Source: Alcanivorax nanhaiticus (GTDB taxonomy: Bacteria > Pseudomonadota > Gammaproteobacteria > Pseudomonadales > Alcanivoracaceae). From it: a stretch of DNA of 64,000 nucleotides. Position numbers and translations under genes: made by a program. The notes under the pieces were generated by a model. It was not told the origin of the DNA. It searched no databases and saw only the letters and a program-made list of their open reading frames with translations. The stretch spans positions 310,001 through 374,000 of the forward strand of contig NZ_ARXV01000001.1 in assembly GCF_000756665.1 (NCBI RefSeq), read 5' to 3'. Positions 34,438-42,038 of the stretch are shown here, in pieces (within the stretch, counting starts at the first letter, position 1; each line of letters begins with the position of its first letter).

Positions 34438-35511
34438 TCACCCCTGGGTCATGCTCTCGTTAAGGGTAGCAGCATTGGCATTAAGGCCGCCATCCAGGAC
34501 GATTACATCCAAGCCGGCGTTTTTTAACAAAAATGCCGCCGTGGCGCTACGTCTTCCGGTATCACAGTAGGCCACATAGGTCCGCGAGGGGTCGAGCAGG
34601 CGGGATTTCAGGCGCAGCACGTTCAGAGGCATATTGCTGGCACCGCTCAGGTGTCCTTGGTCATATTCATCGCTAGTGCGCACATCCAGCCAGGTAGCAC
34701 CCTTCTCTACTGACTCCAGCACCTTGTCAGCCGGCATGGTATTGATAATCGGCTCACGCAATAACGCATCAAAGTCTTTGCGATCCAGACGCATCAGTAC
34801 GCCATCGGTGGCCATGGACACGGTGGCGTTACGCGGTTTCCCGGACAACAGCGCCTCTTCGCCAAACCACTGCCCCTCTTCCAGCATGGCTACGGGGGTC
34901 GGCTCACTATCTCCCATGCTGACCGCTACCTCGCACACCCCTTCTTTGAGGATATAGCAACAATCCGCAGCCTCGCCCTGGCGGATGATCACATCACCTT
35001 CTTTCTGGCGATAAGCGCGCAGGCGACGGAAGATTTCCAGGATATTGGTGGGAGGTACCCGATGGAACAGCTTGGAACGCAGCAAGCGAATCATCCATTC
35101 GCGGTCGTTCTGGTAGGCTGAATTGGCATTGATATCAAGAATCACATAGCCCGCAGACTGATCCCAGGACAGGATGGTATCCAGACGGAAGCTGTCAAAA
35201 CGCACCACGCTCACTTCCCCCAACGCTCTGGCGGTGCTGCGGCGAGGCTGGGCGTGATCAAGCGGGTGCCAGGAAGCAGAATCCCCGGCACTGACCACCT
35301 GGGTCTCACCGCTTTCATCGGTGAGCTCTACTTTGCCGCTAAGCAGATAAATGGTGGTGTTGTCTTCGTCACCTAACGAAAAAAGGACATCACCTGACAC
35401 ATAGCGGCACACCTCCTGCTGATCCAGCAGCCAGTCCAGTTGATCACCAGACAGGGCATTAACTGGTACAAACGTCTGCAAAAGGCTTTTATCAATGGAT
35501 TCTCGCGCCAT
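34438..35511 (-). CDS. Two cyclic nucleotide-binding domains plus rhodanese domain
   Basis: 357 residues. Domain 1 (about 15-130) is a cNMP beta-roll (YVSGDVLFSLGDEDNTTIYLLSGKV split around residues 38-62). Domain 2 (about 145-255) is a fuller copy with KEGDVIIRQGEAADCCYILKEG in parts and GQWFGEEALLSGKPRNATV, which keeps the phosphate-cassette GEEALL..RNATV pattern. The C-terminal 90 residues are a rhodanese domain (TWLDVRTSDEYDQGHLSGA) with catalytic Cys in AYCDTGRRSA. It is a sulfur-transfer or phosphatase-like module under possible cAMP or c-di-GMP control; no DNA-binding domain is present. It lies upstream of nadK with GGAG before its ATG. Confidence 0.85.
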   Translation of the reverse strand: MARESIDKSLLQTFVPVNALSGDQLDWLLDQQEVCRYVSGDVLFSLGDEDNTTIYLLSGKVELTDESGETQVVSAGDSASWHPLDHAQPRRSTARALGEVSVVRFDSFRLDTILSWDQSAGYVILDINANSAYQNDREWMIRLLRSKLFHRVPPTNILEIFRRLRAYRQKEGDVIIRQGEAADCCYILKEGVCEVAVSMGDSEPTPVAMLEEGQWFGEEALLSGKPRNATVSMATDGVLMRLDRKDFDALLREPIINTMPADKVLESVEKGATWLDVRTSDEYDQGHLSGASNMPLNVLRLKSRLLDPSRTYVAYCDTGRRSATAAFLLKNAGLDVIVLDGGLNANAATLNESMTQG

Positions 35512-35621
35512 AACTGCCGCTCCCGGTCTTTTTGATCACGCGTTTTCTGGTTATATCCAGACTAACATCTGCAAAAAGCCGACCAGTTCCACGCGAGAGG
35601 GAACTGGTTCACATTTTTTGT

Positions 35622-36989
35622 TTACCGAAATTTCAGCACGTTATCGATGGCGGAGTCATTCCGGCAGTTTGGACAGCGGTTGGCATTGCAGTCAGAGACG
35701 CCAGGCTTGAACTGGTTGGGCACCTCCACGCGGATAACCCGCTTGCCACACACCTGCCCCTCCACACCTGCTCTGACCTGACAAACCGGGTTCTCGTAGT
35801 GAGCCAGCCAGGCACGATAGTGATCTTCGGTGACCAGGCACTTGCGGGCCGCAAACGCCACCGGGTTTTCCATGTAACTGGCAATCTGGTCTGCAGGTAC
35901 CGAGATATGACCGGCACCGGGATGAAACGCGATAAAGCTCAAACCCAGGTCTTCCAGCTTCTCCAGCACCTTCTGCGCTCCGGTGCTCGCTTCCTTCACC
36001 TGATTGCGCTTGAGCTCTGCAATCTGCTCTTTCTGCTGGCCAATCAGATCATCCCGGGTCAGCACATCCATTTCCTTGGCATGGATCTGCTCGGCAAGTT
36101 TGGCGCGCTCTTCTTCGAGACGCTGCTCCAGCGCCAACTTGTATTGCTCGGTCAGCACTTCCAGCTCGCTGCCCTGGTTGGCGCTTTGATGGGTCTGCTC
36201 CTCAAGGCTCTTGTTCAGGCTCATCACCTGCGCCTTGAGTGAATCGTTTTGCTCACGCAAGGCGCCATTCTGGGATTTCAACGCCTTGAACTGGCCCAGC
36301 ACCTTTTCCAGCTGGGCATTGAGGATCTCTTCTTTCTGTTGGGCAGCATAACGCAACTTGGCCACTTCCTCGCTCTGGGAGTTCTCCAGAGTCTGAACCC
36401 GCAACCGTAACTCTTTGATAATTCTAGCTAAACGAACACGTTCCTCATCATCTTTCTTGCGCGAATCATCCTCGTCAGGACTGATGGTGGGAGCCTGCCC
36501 CGCAAGAACTGGTGGAGGGGCCATGTTGCTATCCATGTCATCATCGATTTCCAGACCCATCTTGGGACCACGCTCAAGAATAAGGTCACGAATCGCGATG
36601 AAATCATTGGCACCTGGCTTCATACCAGGATCCCAAAGTTGATCCTGATGCCAGGCCACAGGACACTGACTACGACAGGCGAGTCGGATTGGGCCAGCCC
36701 CCATATCCGGACCCTGACCTGCATGCTCGGCCAGATGGCGAAGCGGCACATTCCAGGTGGTGTCGGCCATGCCGTCTTCATCAAAATCGATGTTAAACAG
36801 CACCAGCGCCCGCACTTTCAGGTGTCCATTCACCAGGCAATAGGCACCACGTACCTCCTTGTCGGTAAACTCAGGCACCCCCACCATGCCATCGAGAATC
36901 GCCTCGAAATCCGAATACAGCATGCTCTTGCTGATACCCCGATGATCAAAAAACAGAATGGCTTCGGACGTCACTGCGGATGCAGACAT
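35622..36989 (-). CDS. Large coiled-coil protein with N-terminal globular domain and C-terminal Cys-rich tail
   Basis: A 455-residue protein. Residues 1-150 form a globular domain with several Asp-rich loops (FDEDGMADTTWNVPL). Residues about 185-345 are continuous heptad coiled coil rich in Glu, Gln, Lys and Leu. Residues about 350-455 are a second globular part with six Cys, ending 'CNANRCPNCRND', a probable zinc site. Pseudomonas has a similar gene near pepN/nadK sometimes labelled a chromosome-partition protein, but no ATPase motif is visible here, so that label is not supported. The start at 36989 follows AAGG. Function unknown; a structural or scaffolding role is likely. Confidence 0.7.
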   Translation of the reverse strand: MSASAVTSEAILFFDHRGISKSMLYSDFEAILDGMVGVPEFTDKEVRGAYCLVNGHLKVRALVLFNIDFDEDGMADTTWNVPLRHLAEHAGQGPDMGAGPIRLACRSQCPVAWHQDQLWDPGMKPGANDFIAIRDLILERGPKMGLEIDDDMDSNMAPPPVLAGQAPTISPDEDDSRKKDDEERVRLARIIKELRLRVQTLENSQSEEVAKLRYAAQQKEEILNAQLEKVLGQFKALKSQNGALREQNDSLKAQVMSLNKSLEEQTHQSANQGSELEVLTEQYKLALEQRLEEERAKLAEQIHAKEMDVLTRDDLIGQQKEQIAELKRNQVKEASTGAQKVLEKLEDLGLSFIAFHPGAGHISVPADQIASYMENPVAFAARKCLVTEDHYRAWLAHYENPVCQVRAGVEGQVCGKRVIRVEVPNQFKPGVSDCNANRCPNCRNDSAIDNVLKFR

Positions 36990-37081
36990 GTGTGCCTTTC
37001 CTTTCCCTGAAATTATTGTTGTCGCCACTAACCTGCGCGGCCCCACACCGGAAGGTGACGCACAGAGTCAGAATGCTGCCA

Positions 37082-37087
37082 ATTATA
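37082..37087 (-). promoter_or_regulatory. Probable -10 element of the coiled-coil protein gene
   Basis: Reads TATAAT on the minus strand, 93 bases upstream of the start codon. No good -35 at 17 bases; TTCACA occurs at 19. The region 36990-37295 holds nothing else recognisable. Confidence 0.4.
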
Positions 37088-37295
37088 GTCAGCCCCAAAA
37101 ACAAAGTGTGAACCGAATGGCTCCCAAAAAAAAGCGCATTCTCAAACCATAGAATGCCGCAGTCATCGTCCAGCGACCATAACCGGGATCACGTTGTGAG
37201 ACTTATTTGGCGATACGAATCAAAGCAGAGGGATTGGAGCGAAGGAAAAACAAGGAGAGCGGAACAAAGTAAGGCATAGCCCCGAAACGGGAGGA

Positions 37296-37400
37296 TTACA
37301 GCTCCTCACCGTCATCGGCCCAGCCATCTTCTTCCAGCCATTCTTCCAGGCTTTCCATCATTTGCCTTTCCTCAAGGCGCTCTTCAAACAGCTCTTCCAT
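37296..37400 (-). CDS. Acidic micro-protein (34 aa), unrecognised
   Basis: A 34-codon ORF with GAGG 7 bases before its ATG. The peptide is strikingly acidic: it begins MEELFEERLEERQMMESL, continues EEWLEEDGWADD and ends GEEL, with about half of its residues Glu or Asp and regularly spaced Leu/Trp/Met, so one or two amphipathic helices are likely. It lies upstream of the coiled-coil protein gene on the same strand. I know no family. A nucleic-acid mimic, protein inhibitor or small adaptor are all possible. Confidence 0.55.
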   Translation of the reverse strand: MEELFEERLEERQMMESLEEWLEEDGWADDGEEL

Positions 37401-37769
37401 GGGTATTCCTCACTTGTCATTGGATTGGTTGCCAGGTGATTAGACAGGCAAAACGTGACAAGTTCATTAATTGGACGCTCGACGCCAGATACTCAACGCC
37501 AGGCAAAGACAAACCAGCGGTTTGCCCATCTGTCTGGGTCAAAACCTTGGCCAGCCCTTCCATGGAAACTAAGCGCAGTGAAGTAACCCCCTCTGGACGC
37601 GGGCGTTTGCCATGCCCTTCGGGTGCGATCGCGCCCCTCTCCCTATCGGCACAGCCCCTTCGCGACGGAACCGTCGCTCCCACAAAACCAGAATCACAGC
37701 TTAACGCGGACAGCTAAAGCAACAATGAGAAGGAGGGCAGGAAGGAGGAGCGGCATTTCGAGCAGAAAC
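37401..37769. other. Intergenic region with one half REP element
   Basis: The only recognisable feature is GCGACGG-AA-CCGTCGC with CTCCCACA (37662-37684), one REP unit of the type arrayed at 50341. No supported gene in this stretch. Confidence 0.5.
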
Positions 37770-37797
37770 AAAAAAGGCCCTCATTTCTGAGAGCCTT
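37770..37797 (-). terminator. Terminator of the tRNA-Val/tRNA-Asp unit
   Basis: On the minus strand AAGGCTCTCA-GAAA-TGAGGGCCTT, a 10-bp stem with one T-G pair and GNRA-type loop, followed by T's. It lies 14 bases after the tRNA-Asp 3' end. Confidence 0.9.
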
Positions 37798-37810
37798 TCC
37801 TGCTGAATAG

Positions 37811-37887
37811 TGGCGGAGCGGACGGGACTCGAACCCGCGACCCCCGGCGTGACAGGCCGGTATTCTAACCAACTGAACTACCGCTCC
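37811..37887 (-). tRNA. tRNA-Asp (anticodon GTC)
   Basis: 77 bases including encoded CCA. Acceptor GGAGCGG pairs with CCGCTCC; anticodon loop CTGTCAC; T-arm GGGTTCGAGTCCC (GTTCGA loop); D-loop with GTTGG. It is the second of two tRNAs in the unit. Confidence 0.97.
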
Positions 37888-37915
37888 ACATTCCTTTCGG
37901 AATTCTTTCAAATTT

Positions 37916-37991
37916 TGGTGGGTGATGACGGGATCGAACCGCCGACCCTCTGCTTGTAAGGCAGATGCTCTCCCAGCTGAGCTAATCACCC
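37916..37991 (-). tRNA. tRNA-Val (anticodon TAC)
   Basis: 76 bases including encoded CCA. Acceptor GGGTGAT pairs with ATCACCC; anticodon loop CTTACAA; T-loop GTTCGAT; D-loop AGCTGGGA. It is the first gene of the tRNA unit. Confidence 0.97.
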
Positions 37992-38019
37992 ATGTTCGCG
38001 TCGCTGCGAAGTGGGCGCC

Positions 38020-38047
38020 ATTTTAGGGATTGGGCCGGGGGTGTCAA
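38020..38047 (-). promoter_or_regulatory. Sigma-70 promoter of the tRNA unit
   Basis: On the minus strand TTGACA (38047-38042), a 16-base spacer, TAAAAT (38025-38020), then a GC-rich discriminator GGCGCCC about 20 bases before tRNA-Val. The discriminator is typical of stringently controlled stable-RNA promoters. The remaining 38048-38241 shows nothing else. Confidence 0.8.
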
Positions 38048-38241
38048 CGGCTTTTTGCAGAAAAGTGTTCGTTTGGCTACAAAATGGGCGAAACGACCAA
38101 AAAAGCAACGGACCACGAGCTTCTGGCCGCCCGATACAAGCAATACCGAGCCATATCAAGGCCCTACAATACGATGCAATGGGGTCGGGCCAACCAGGGC
38201 GCCTTTGCTTTTTCTCTCAGCTAGCCGCTCGAAGCTAGCCG

Positions 38242-38430
38242 CTATTCTTTCTCCAGCGCTTCGATCTTCGCCTTGGCCTCATCCAGCGTATAACGACCCG
38301 GCAGGTTATCACCATTGGGCTTGGCGATGAGGTAGTGGTGGATATCCAGCGCCCAGGTTTCCCGGTTCAGCTCCCCTTCTTCCAGAATGCTGTAACCCGT
38401 CCGCCCCCAAGCCAGGGCATTGCCAATCAT
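38242..38430 (-). CDS. Small hypothetical protein coupled to atuR (62 aa)
   Basis: Its ATG overlaps the atuR stop (ATGA at 38427-38430), so it is translated with the regulator. A 62-residue soluble protein with 'RETWALDIHHYLIAKPNGDN' in the middle and an acidic/basic C-terminal helix (LDEAKAKIEALEKE). Unrecognised. The tight coupling argues that it is real and acts with AtuR or with the pathway. Confidence 0.65.
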   Translation of the reverse strand: MIGNALAWGRTGYSILEEGELNRETWALDIHHYLIAKPNGDNLPGRYTLDEAKAKIEALEKE

Positions 38431-39020
38431 GGCGCCTCCCCGATCACCCTTGCCAGCATGATGTCCGCCAGATCATCCAGGCTGACAGGCCCCTCGCGAT
38501 CAAACCAGTTCGGCGTCCACCCTATCATCCCGGTGAGCAAACGACGGAGGATAAACGGATCCGTTTTCATTACCCCCTGCTGATGCAATTCACTCAGGGA
38601 ATCCAGCCAAAGCTGCTCATAAATACTGCGCAACGCCAGCGCCTTGCGCTGTTTATCCTCACTGAGACAACGCCACTCGGTAACCATCACCGTCATCGCC
38701 TCAGCCGTATCACCGACAATAGACTGCAGCTCGGCACGAATCAGGGCCCGAAGCTTGCCCGCCGCCGTCGCCTCACTGGCTACCGCCTGCTGCAGACGGG
38801 CGGTATTGAAATGAATCACCTCTTCCATCACCGCATACAGGATGTCTTCCTTGGTTTTAAAGTGATGAAAAATAGAGCCACTTTGAATCCCCACTGCCGC
38901 TGCAATATCCCGCACAGTGGTTCGATCGAACCCTTTGTCCCGGAACAGGTGTGCCGCCGCGCTAAGCAGACGCCCACGCGGAGAATCATCGATTCCGTTG
39001 ATTGCCAGTGATTCAGCCAT
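38427..39020 (-). CDS. atuR: TetR-family repressor of the atu cluster (AtuR-like)
   Basis: 197 residues. The N-terminal TetR helix-turn-helix covers about residues 15-60 (GFDRTTVRDIAAAVGIQSGS and IFHHFKTKEDIL). Position, divergent from atuA, matches atuR of Pseudomonas, where the TetR repressor silences the acyclic terpene genes until an acyl-CoA inducer appears. The start at 39020 has GAGG 6 bases upstream. The likely operator is the palindrome at 39265-39282; a heptamer palindrome lies between gene and operator. The AtuR identity rests on context; the TetR family is certain. Confidence 0.8.
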   Translation of the reverse strand: MAESLAINGIDDSPRGRLLSAAAHLFRDKGFDRTTVRDIAAAVGIQSGSIFHHFKTKEDILYAVMEEVIHFNTARLQQAVASEATAAGKLRALIRAELQSIVGDTAEAMTVMVTEWRCLSEDKQRKALALRSIYEQLWLDSLSELHQQGVMKTDPFILRRLLTGMIGWTPNWFDREGPVSLDDLADIMLARVIGEAP

Positions 39021-39084
39021 TGTTACCCTCATTAATTAAGCTGCATATTATCCCGGTTAGGAGTGGTGGGCAGCAAGGCGGAAG

Positions 39085-39245
39085 AGTGGCAAGTTGCAAG
39101 TCCCAAGTTACAAGGCGCGAACACATGAATGAGCCCATCCCAGACGTCTGCACCGCGCCTCAGGCCCCTTGGTACGCGGGTACAGCCCTCAACGATCGCA
39201 CAACATCTCTCGCGCCTTGTAACTTGGGACTTGCAACTTGAAACT
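39085..39245. repeat. Heptamer-arm palindrome, copy 4 (atuR-atuA intergenic)
   Basis: Left heptads are AGTGGCA, AGTTGCA, AGTCCCA, AGTTACA and then AGGCGCG (39085-39119). Right side is CGCGCCT followed by TGTAACT, TGGGACT, TGCAACT, TGAAACT (39211-39245). The CCC/GGG substitution in one heptad is matched in the opposite arm. The core pair is CCGCG (39153) with CGCGG (39175). It is the only complete copy found in a divergent promoter region. Confidence 0.9.
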
Positions 39246-39264
39246 GGATTCTCGCCCTTTACAA

Positions 39265-39282
39265 ACCAAGCGCTTGCTTGGT
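39265..39282. promoter_or_regulatory. Probable TetR-type operator of the atu operon
   Basis: ACCAAGC-GCTT-GCTTGGT, a perfect inverted repeat with 7-base arms, 41 bases upstream of the atuA start. Size and symmetry suit a TetR dimer; AtuR is the obvious candidate. Confidence 0.7.
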
Positions 39283-39322
39283 AGCTTACGAGACCACGCT
39301 CAAACAGGCAAATGGAGCCAAC

Positions 39323-41104
39323 ATGACCGATCCGATTCGCATCGGCTGTGCCGCGGGTTTCTGGGGCGACACCAACAGCGCGGCCTTTCAGTTAGTCAAA
39401 CAGGCAGATATCGATTATCTGGTGTTTGATTATCTCGCTGAGGTCACCCTGTCCATCATGGCCGGGGCGCGCATGAAAGATCCCAGTGCCGGCTATGCCC
39501 ACGATTTCGTCAACAATGTCATGGCACCGCTTGCCAGAGACATCAAAGACAAGAAGATCAAAGTGATCAGCAACGCCGGTGGCGTCAATCCCCGTGCTTG
39601 CCGAGAGGCGCTTGAGAAAGTGTTTGCCGCCGCCGGAGTGGAGCTGAACATCGCGCTGGTGGAGGGAGACGACCTGAATCCCCGTCGTGCCGAACTCAGC
39701 GACCATACCGAGATGGACACCGGCGCTCCCCTGCCCCCCATGACCGTGACCATGAATGCCTATCTGGGTGCGCTACCGATCAAAGCCGCCCTCGATGCAG
39801 GGGCAGATATTGTACTCACAGGTCGGATCGCCGACTCAGTGCTGGTACTGGGCCCACTGATGCATGAGTTTGGCTGGGACTCCGATGATTACGACAAACT
39901 GGCCCAAGGCTCACTGGCCGGTCATGTGATCGAATGCGGCGCACAATGCACAGGCGGTAATTTTACCGACTGGCGGGATGTACCTGATTTCCACAATATG
40001 GGCTTCCCCATTGCCGAATGCTATGCGGACGGCCACTTTATTATCACCAAACCCGCCAATACCGGTGGCTTGGTAACCCCGGCCACCGTCGGTGAACAGA
40101 TCGTCTATGAAATCGGCGATCCCCGCGCCTATATCCTGCCCGACGTGGTGTGCGACTTCACCCAGGTGGAACTGGAGCAAACAGGGGAAAACCGGGTTAG
40201 CGTAAGGGGCGCCAAAGGTCTCGCACCCACCAATAGCTACAAGGTCTCCGCCACCTACCCTGACGGCAACAAAATCACCGCGTCCTTCCTGATGGGCGGC
40301 CTGGATGCCCCAGAGAAAGGCCAGGTTGTAGCTGACGCCATTCTGAAAAAAGTCGGCGGCCTGTTCCAACAACTGGGTATGGCTCCCTTCCGCGAAACCA
40401 GTGTGGAGATTCTCGGAAGCGAGAGCACCTATGGAGCCCAGGCACAGCGATCCGACACCCGTGAAGTGGTGGTAAAAATTGCCGCCCTTCACGACGACAA
40501 GAAAGCACTGGGCCTGTTTGCACGGGAAATCGCCCAGGCAGCCACGGGCATGGCCCCCGGACTGTCAGGCCTGGTTGGCGGTCGCCCCAAGCCCTTCCCC
40601 CGCATTCGCTTGTTCTCCACCCTGGTCAATAAAGATCAGGTGCCCGTTACTGTGGATATGAACGGTGAAACGATCCCGGTGGAGATTCCCGCCGGACAAC
40701 CCTTCGATACCAGCCAGCTACCTGCTGATGCCACTATCGCCAGCCAGGAGGGAGATACCGTGGTGCCCCTGGTCAAACTGGCCTGGGCCCGTAGCGGAGA
40801 CAAGGGTAACCACGCCAATATCGGCATCATCGCTCGCAAGCCCGAGTACCTGCCTTTCATCAATGCGTCAGTCACCGAACAAAGCGTCGCAGACTACATG
40901 CAACACGTACTCGACCCGGATAGCGGTAGTGTCAACCGCTGGGCCATGCCCGGCATGAATGCCTTCAACTTTCTGCTGAAAAATGCGCTGGGCGGCGGAG
41001 GCATTGCCTCGCTGCGCATTGATCCGCAAGGCAAGGCCTTCGCCCAGCAGCTGCTGGATATGCCCATCCCGGTCAGCAAGGAAATTGCTGACGAACTACT
41101 CTGA
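39323..41104 (+). CDS. atuA: AtuA-like acyclic terpene utilisation protein (DUF1446)
   Basis: A 593-residue soluble protein of the AtuA/DUF1446 family: opening [20 protein letters not shown], then [17 protein letters not shown], '[17 protein letters not shown]', GGNFTDWRD and a C-terminal domain with '[19 protein letters not shown]'. AtuA is required for growth on citronellol and geraniol in Pseudomonas but its reaction is unsettled. GGAG lies 5 bases before the ATG. It is the first gene of the operon. Family identity is strong; biochemical role remains unknown. Confidence 0.9.
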   Translation: MTDPIRIGCAAGFWGDTNSAAFQLVKQADIDYLVFDYLAEVTLSIMAGARMKDPSAGYAHDFVNNVMAPLARDIKDKKIKVISNAGGVNPRACREALEKVFAAAGVELNIALVEGDDLNPRRAELSDHTEMDTGAPLPPMTVTMNAYLGALPIKAALDAGADIVLTGRIADSVLVLGPLMHEFGWDSDDYDKLAQGSLAGHVIECGAQCTGGNFTDWRDVPDFHNMGFPIAECYADGHFIITKPANTGGLVTPATVGEQIVYEIGDPRAYILPDVVCDFTQVELEQTGENRVSVRGAKGLAPTNSYKVSATYPDGNKITASFLMGGLDAPEKGQVVADAILKKVGGLFQQLGMAPFRETSVEILGSESTYGAQAQRSDTREVVVKIAALHDDKKALGLFAREIAQAATGMAPGLSGLVGGRPKPFPRIRLFSTLVNKDQVPVTVDMNGETIPVEIPAGQPFDTSQLPADATIASQEGDTVVPLVKLAWARSGDKGNHANIGIIARKPEYLPFINASVTEQSVADYMQHVLDPDSGSVNRWAMPGMNAFNFLLKNALGGGGIASLRIDPQGKAFAQQLLDMPIPVSKEIADELL

Positions 41105-41168
41105 TGATTTTGATTTAAGCGTCAGACGACGGACGTCCGGCGCTTTCAACAACAAACAAGGAAACACC

Positions 41169-42038
41169 ATGTCTTATCGCTCCGTTTTCAAACCCGACCT
41201 GTTCGCCAGCAAGAACATCATTGTAACGGGTGGCGGCTCCGGAATTGGTCGCTGTACAGCACACGAACTCGCCGCCCTGGGAGCACGGGTAGTGTTGATT
41301 GGTCGCAAGCAGGAAAAGCTGGATACGGTGATCGCCGAAATTGAAGAAGACGGCGGTAATGCCATCGGCTTTGCCTGTGACATTCGTGACGAAGAAGCCG
41401 TAAAAGCGACAGTCGCCGAAGTCTACAAAGCCGTTGAGGTGGTACACGGTCTGGTCAACAACGCCGGAGGGCAGTTCCCCTCCCCGCTGGCACTGATCAA
41501 CCAGAAAGGCTGGGAAACCGTGGTACGCACCAACCTGACCGGCGGATTCCTGATGGCCCGTGAGGTATTTACCCAGGGCATGAACCGCAACGGTGGAGCC
41601 ATCGTCAATATTGTCGCCGACATGTGGGGCGGCATGCCGGGCATGGGGCACTCCGGTGCCGCCCGCGCCGGCATGGTGAACTTTACCCAGACAGCAGCCT
41701 ACGAATGGGGCAGCTGCGGAGTGCGCGTGAATGCGGTGGCACCTGGCTGGATCATGTCCAGCGGCATGGACACGTACCCGGAGGGCTTCAAGCAGACTCT
41801 CAAGACACTTCAAGCCGCTGTGCCACTCAAGCGCATGGGCAACGAATCCGAAGTCTCCGGCGCTATCTGCTTCCTGCTCAGTGATGCGGCGGCCTTTATC
41901 AGTGGCGACACCCTGCGTATTGATGGTGCCGCCAGCCAGGGCAACATCGCCATCTTCCCGCTGCCCGATCACGACAAGAGCAAACCGTTTGACGGCTTCC
42001 ACCGCGCTACCACACCCGACGTTTTCAAGGACCTCTAA
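41169..42038 (+). CDS. atuB: AtuB-position short-chain dehydrogenase/reductase, PECR-like active site
   Basis: A 289-residue SDR. NAD(P) motif TGGGSGIG at about 20-27, NNAGG further on, then MWGGMPGMGHSGAARAGMVNF where most SDRs have the catalytic YxxxK. Here the Tyr is His and the Lys is Arg (HSGAAR). I recall this HSGAARAG motif from peroxisomal trans-2-enoyl-CoA reductases, which suggests a CoA-thioester substrate rather than the alcohol or aldehyde step usually assigned to AtuB. AAGGAAACACC precedes the ATG; a longer frame upstream is a shadow of atuA. Its stop overlaps the atuC start (TAATG). Confidence 0.85.
   Translation: MSYRSVFKPDLFASKNIIVTGGGSGIGRCTAHELAALGARVVLIGRKQEKLDTVIAEIEEDGGNAIGFACDIRDEEAVKATVAEVYKAVEVVHGLVNNAGGQFPSPLALINQKGWETVVRTNLTGGFLMAREVFTQGMNRNGGAIVNIVADMWGGMPGMGHSGAARAGMVNFTQTAAYEWGSCGVRVNAVAPGWIMSSGMDTYPEGFKQTLKTLQAAVPLKRMGNESEVSGAICFLLSDAAAFISGDTLRIDGAASQGNIAIFPLPDHDKSKPFDGFHRATTPDVFKDL

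Noticed and set aside
40983..41168. Upstream extension of the atuB frame
   Set aside because: It lies inside atuA in another frame; the ATG at 41169 has AAGGAAAC and begins a normal SDR.
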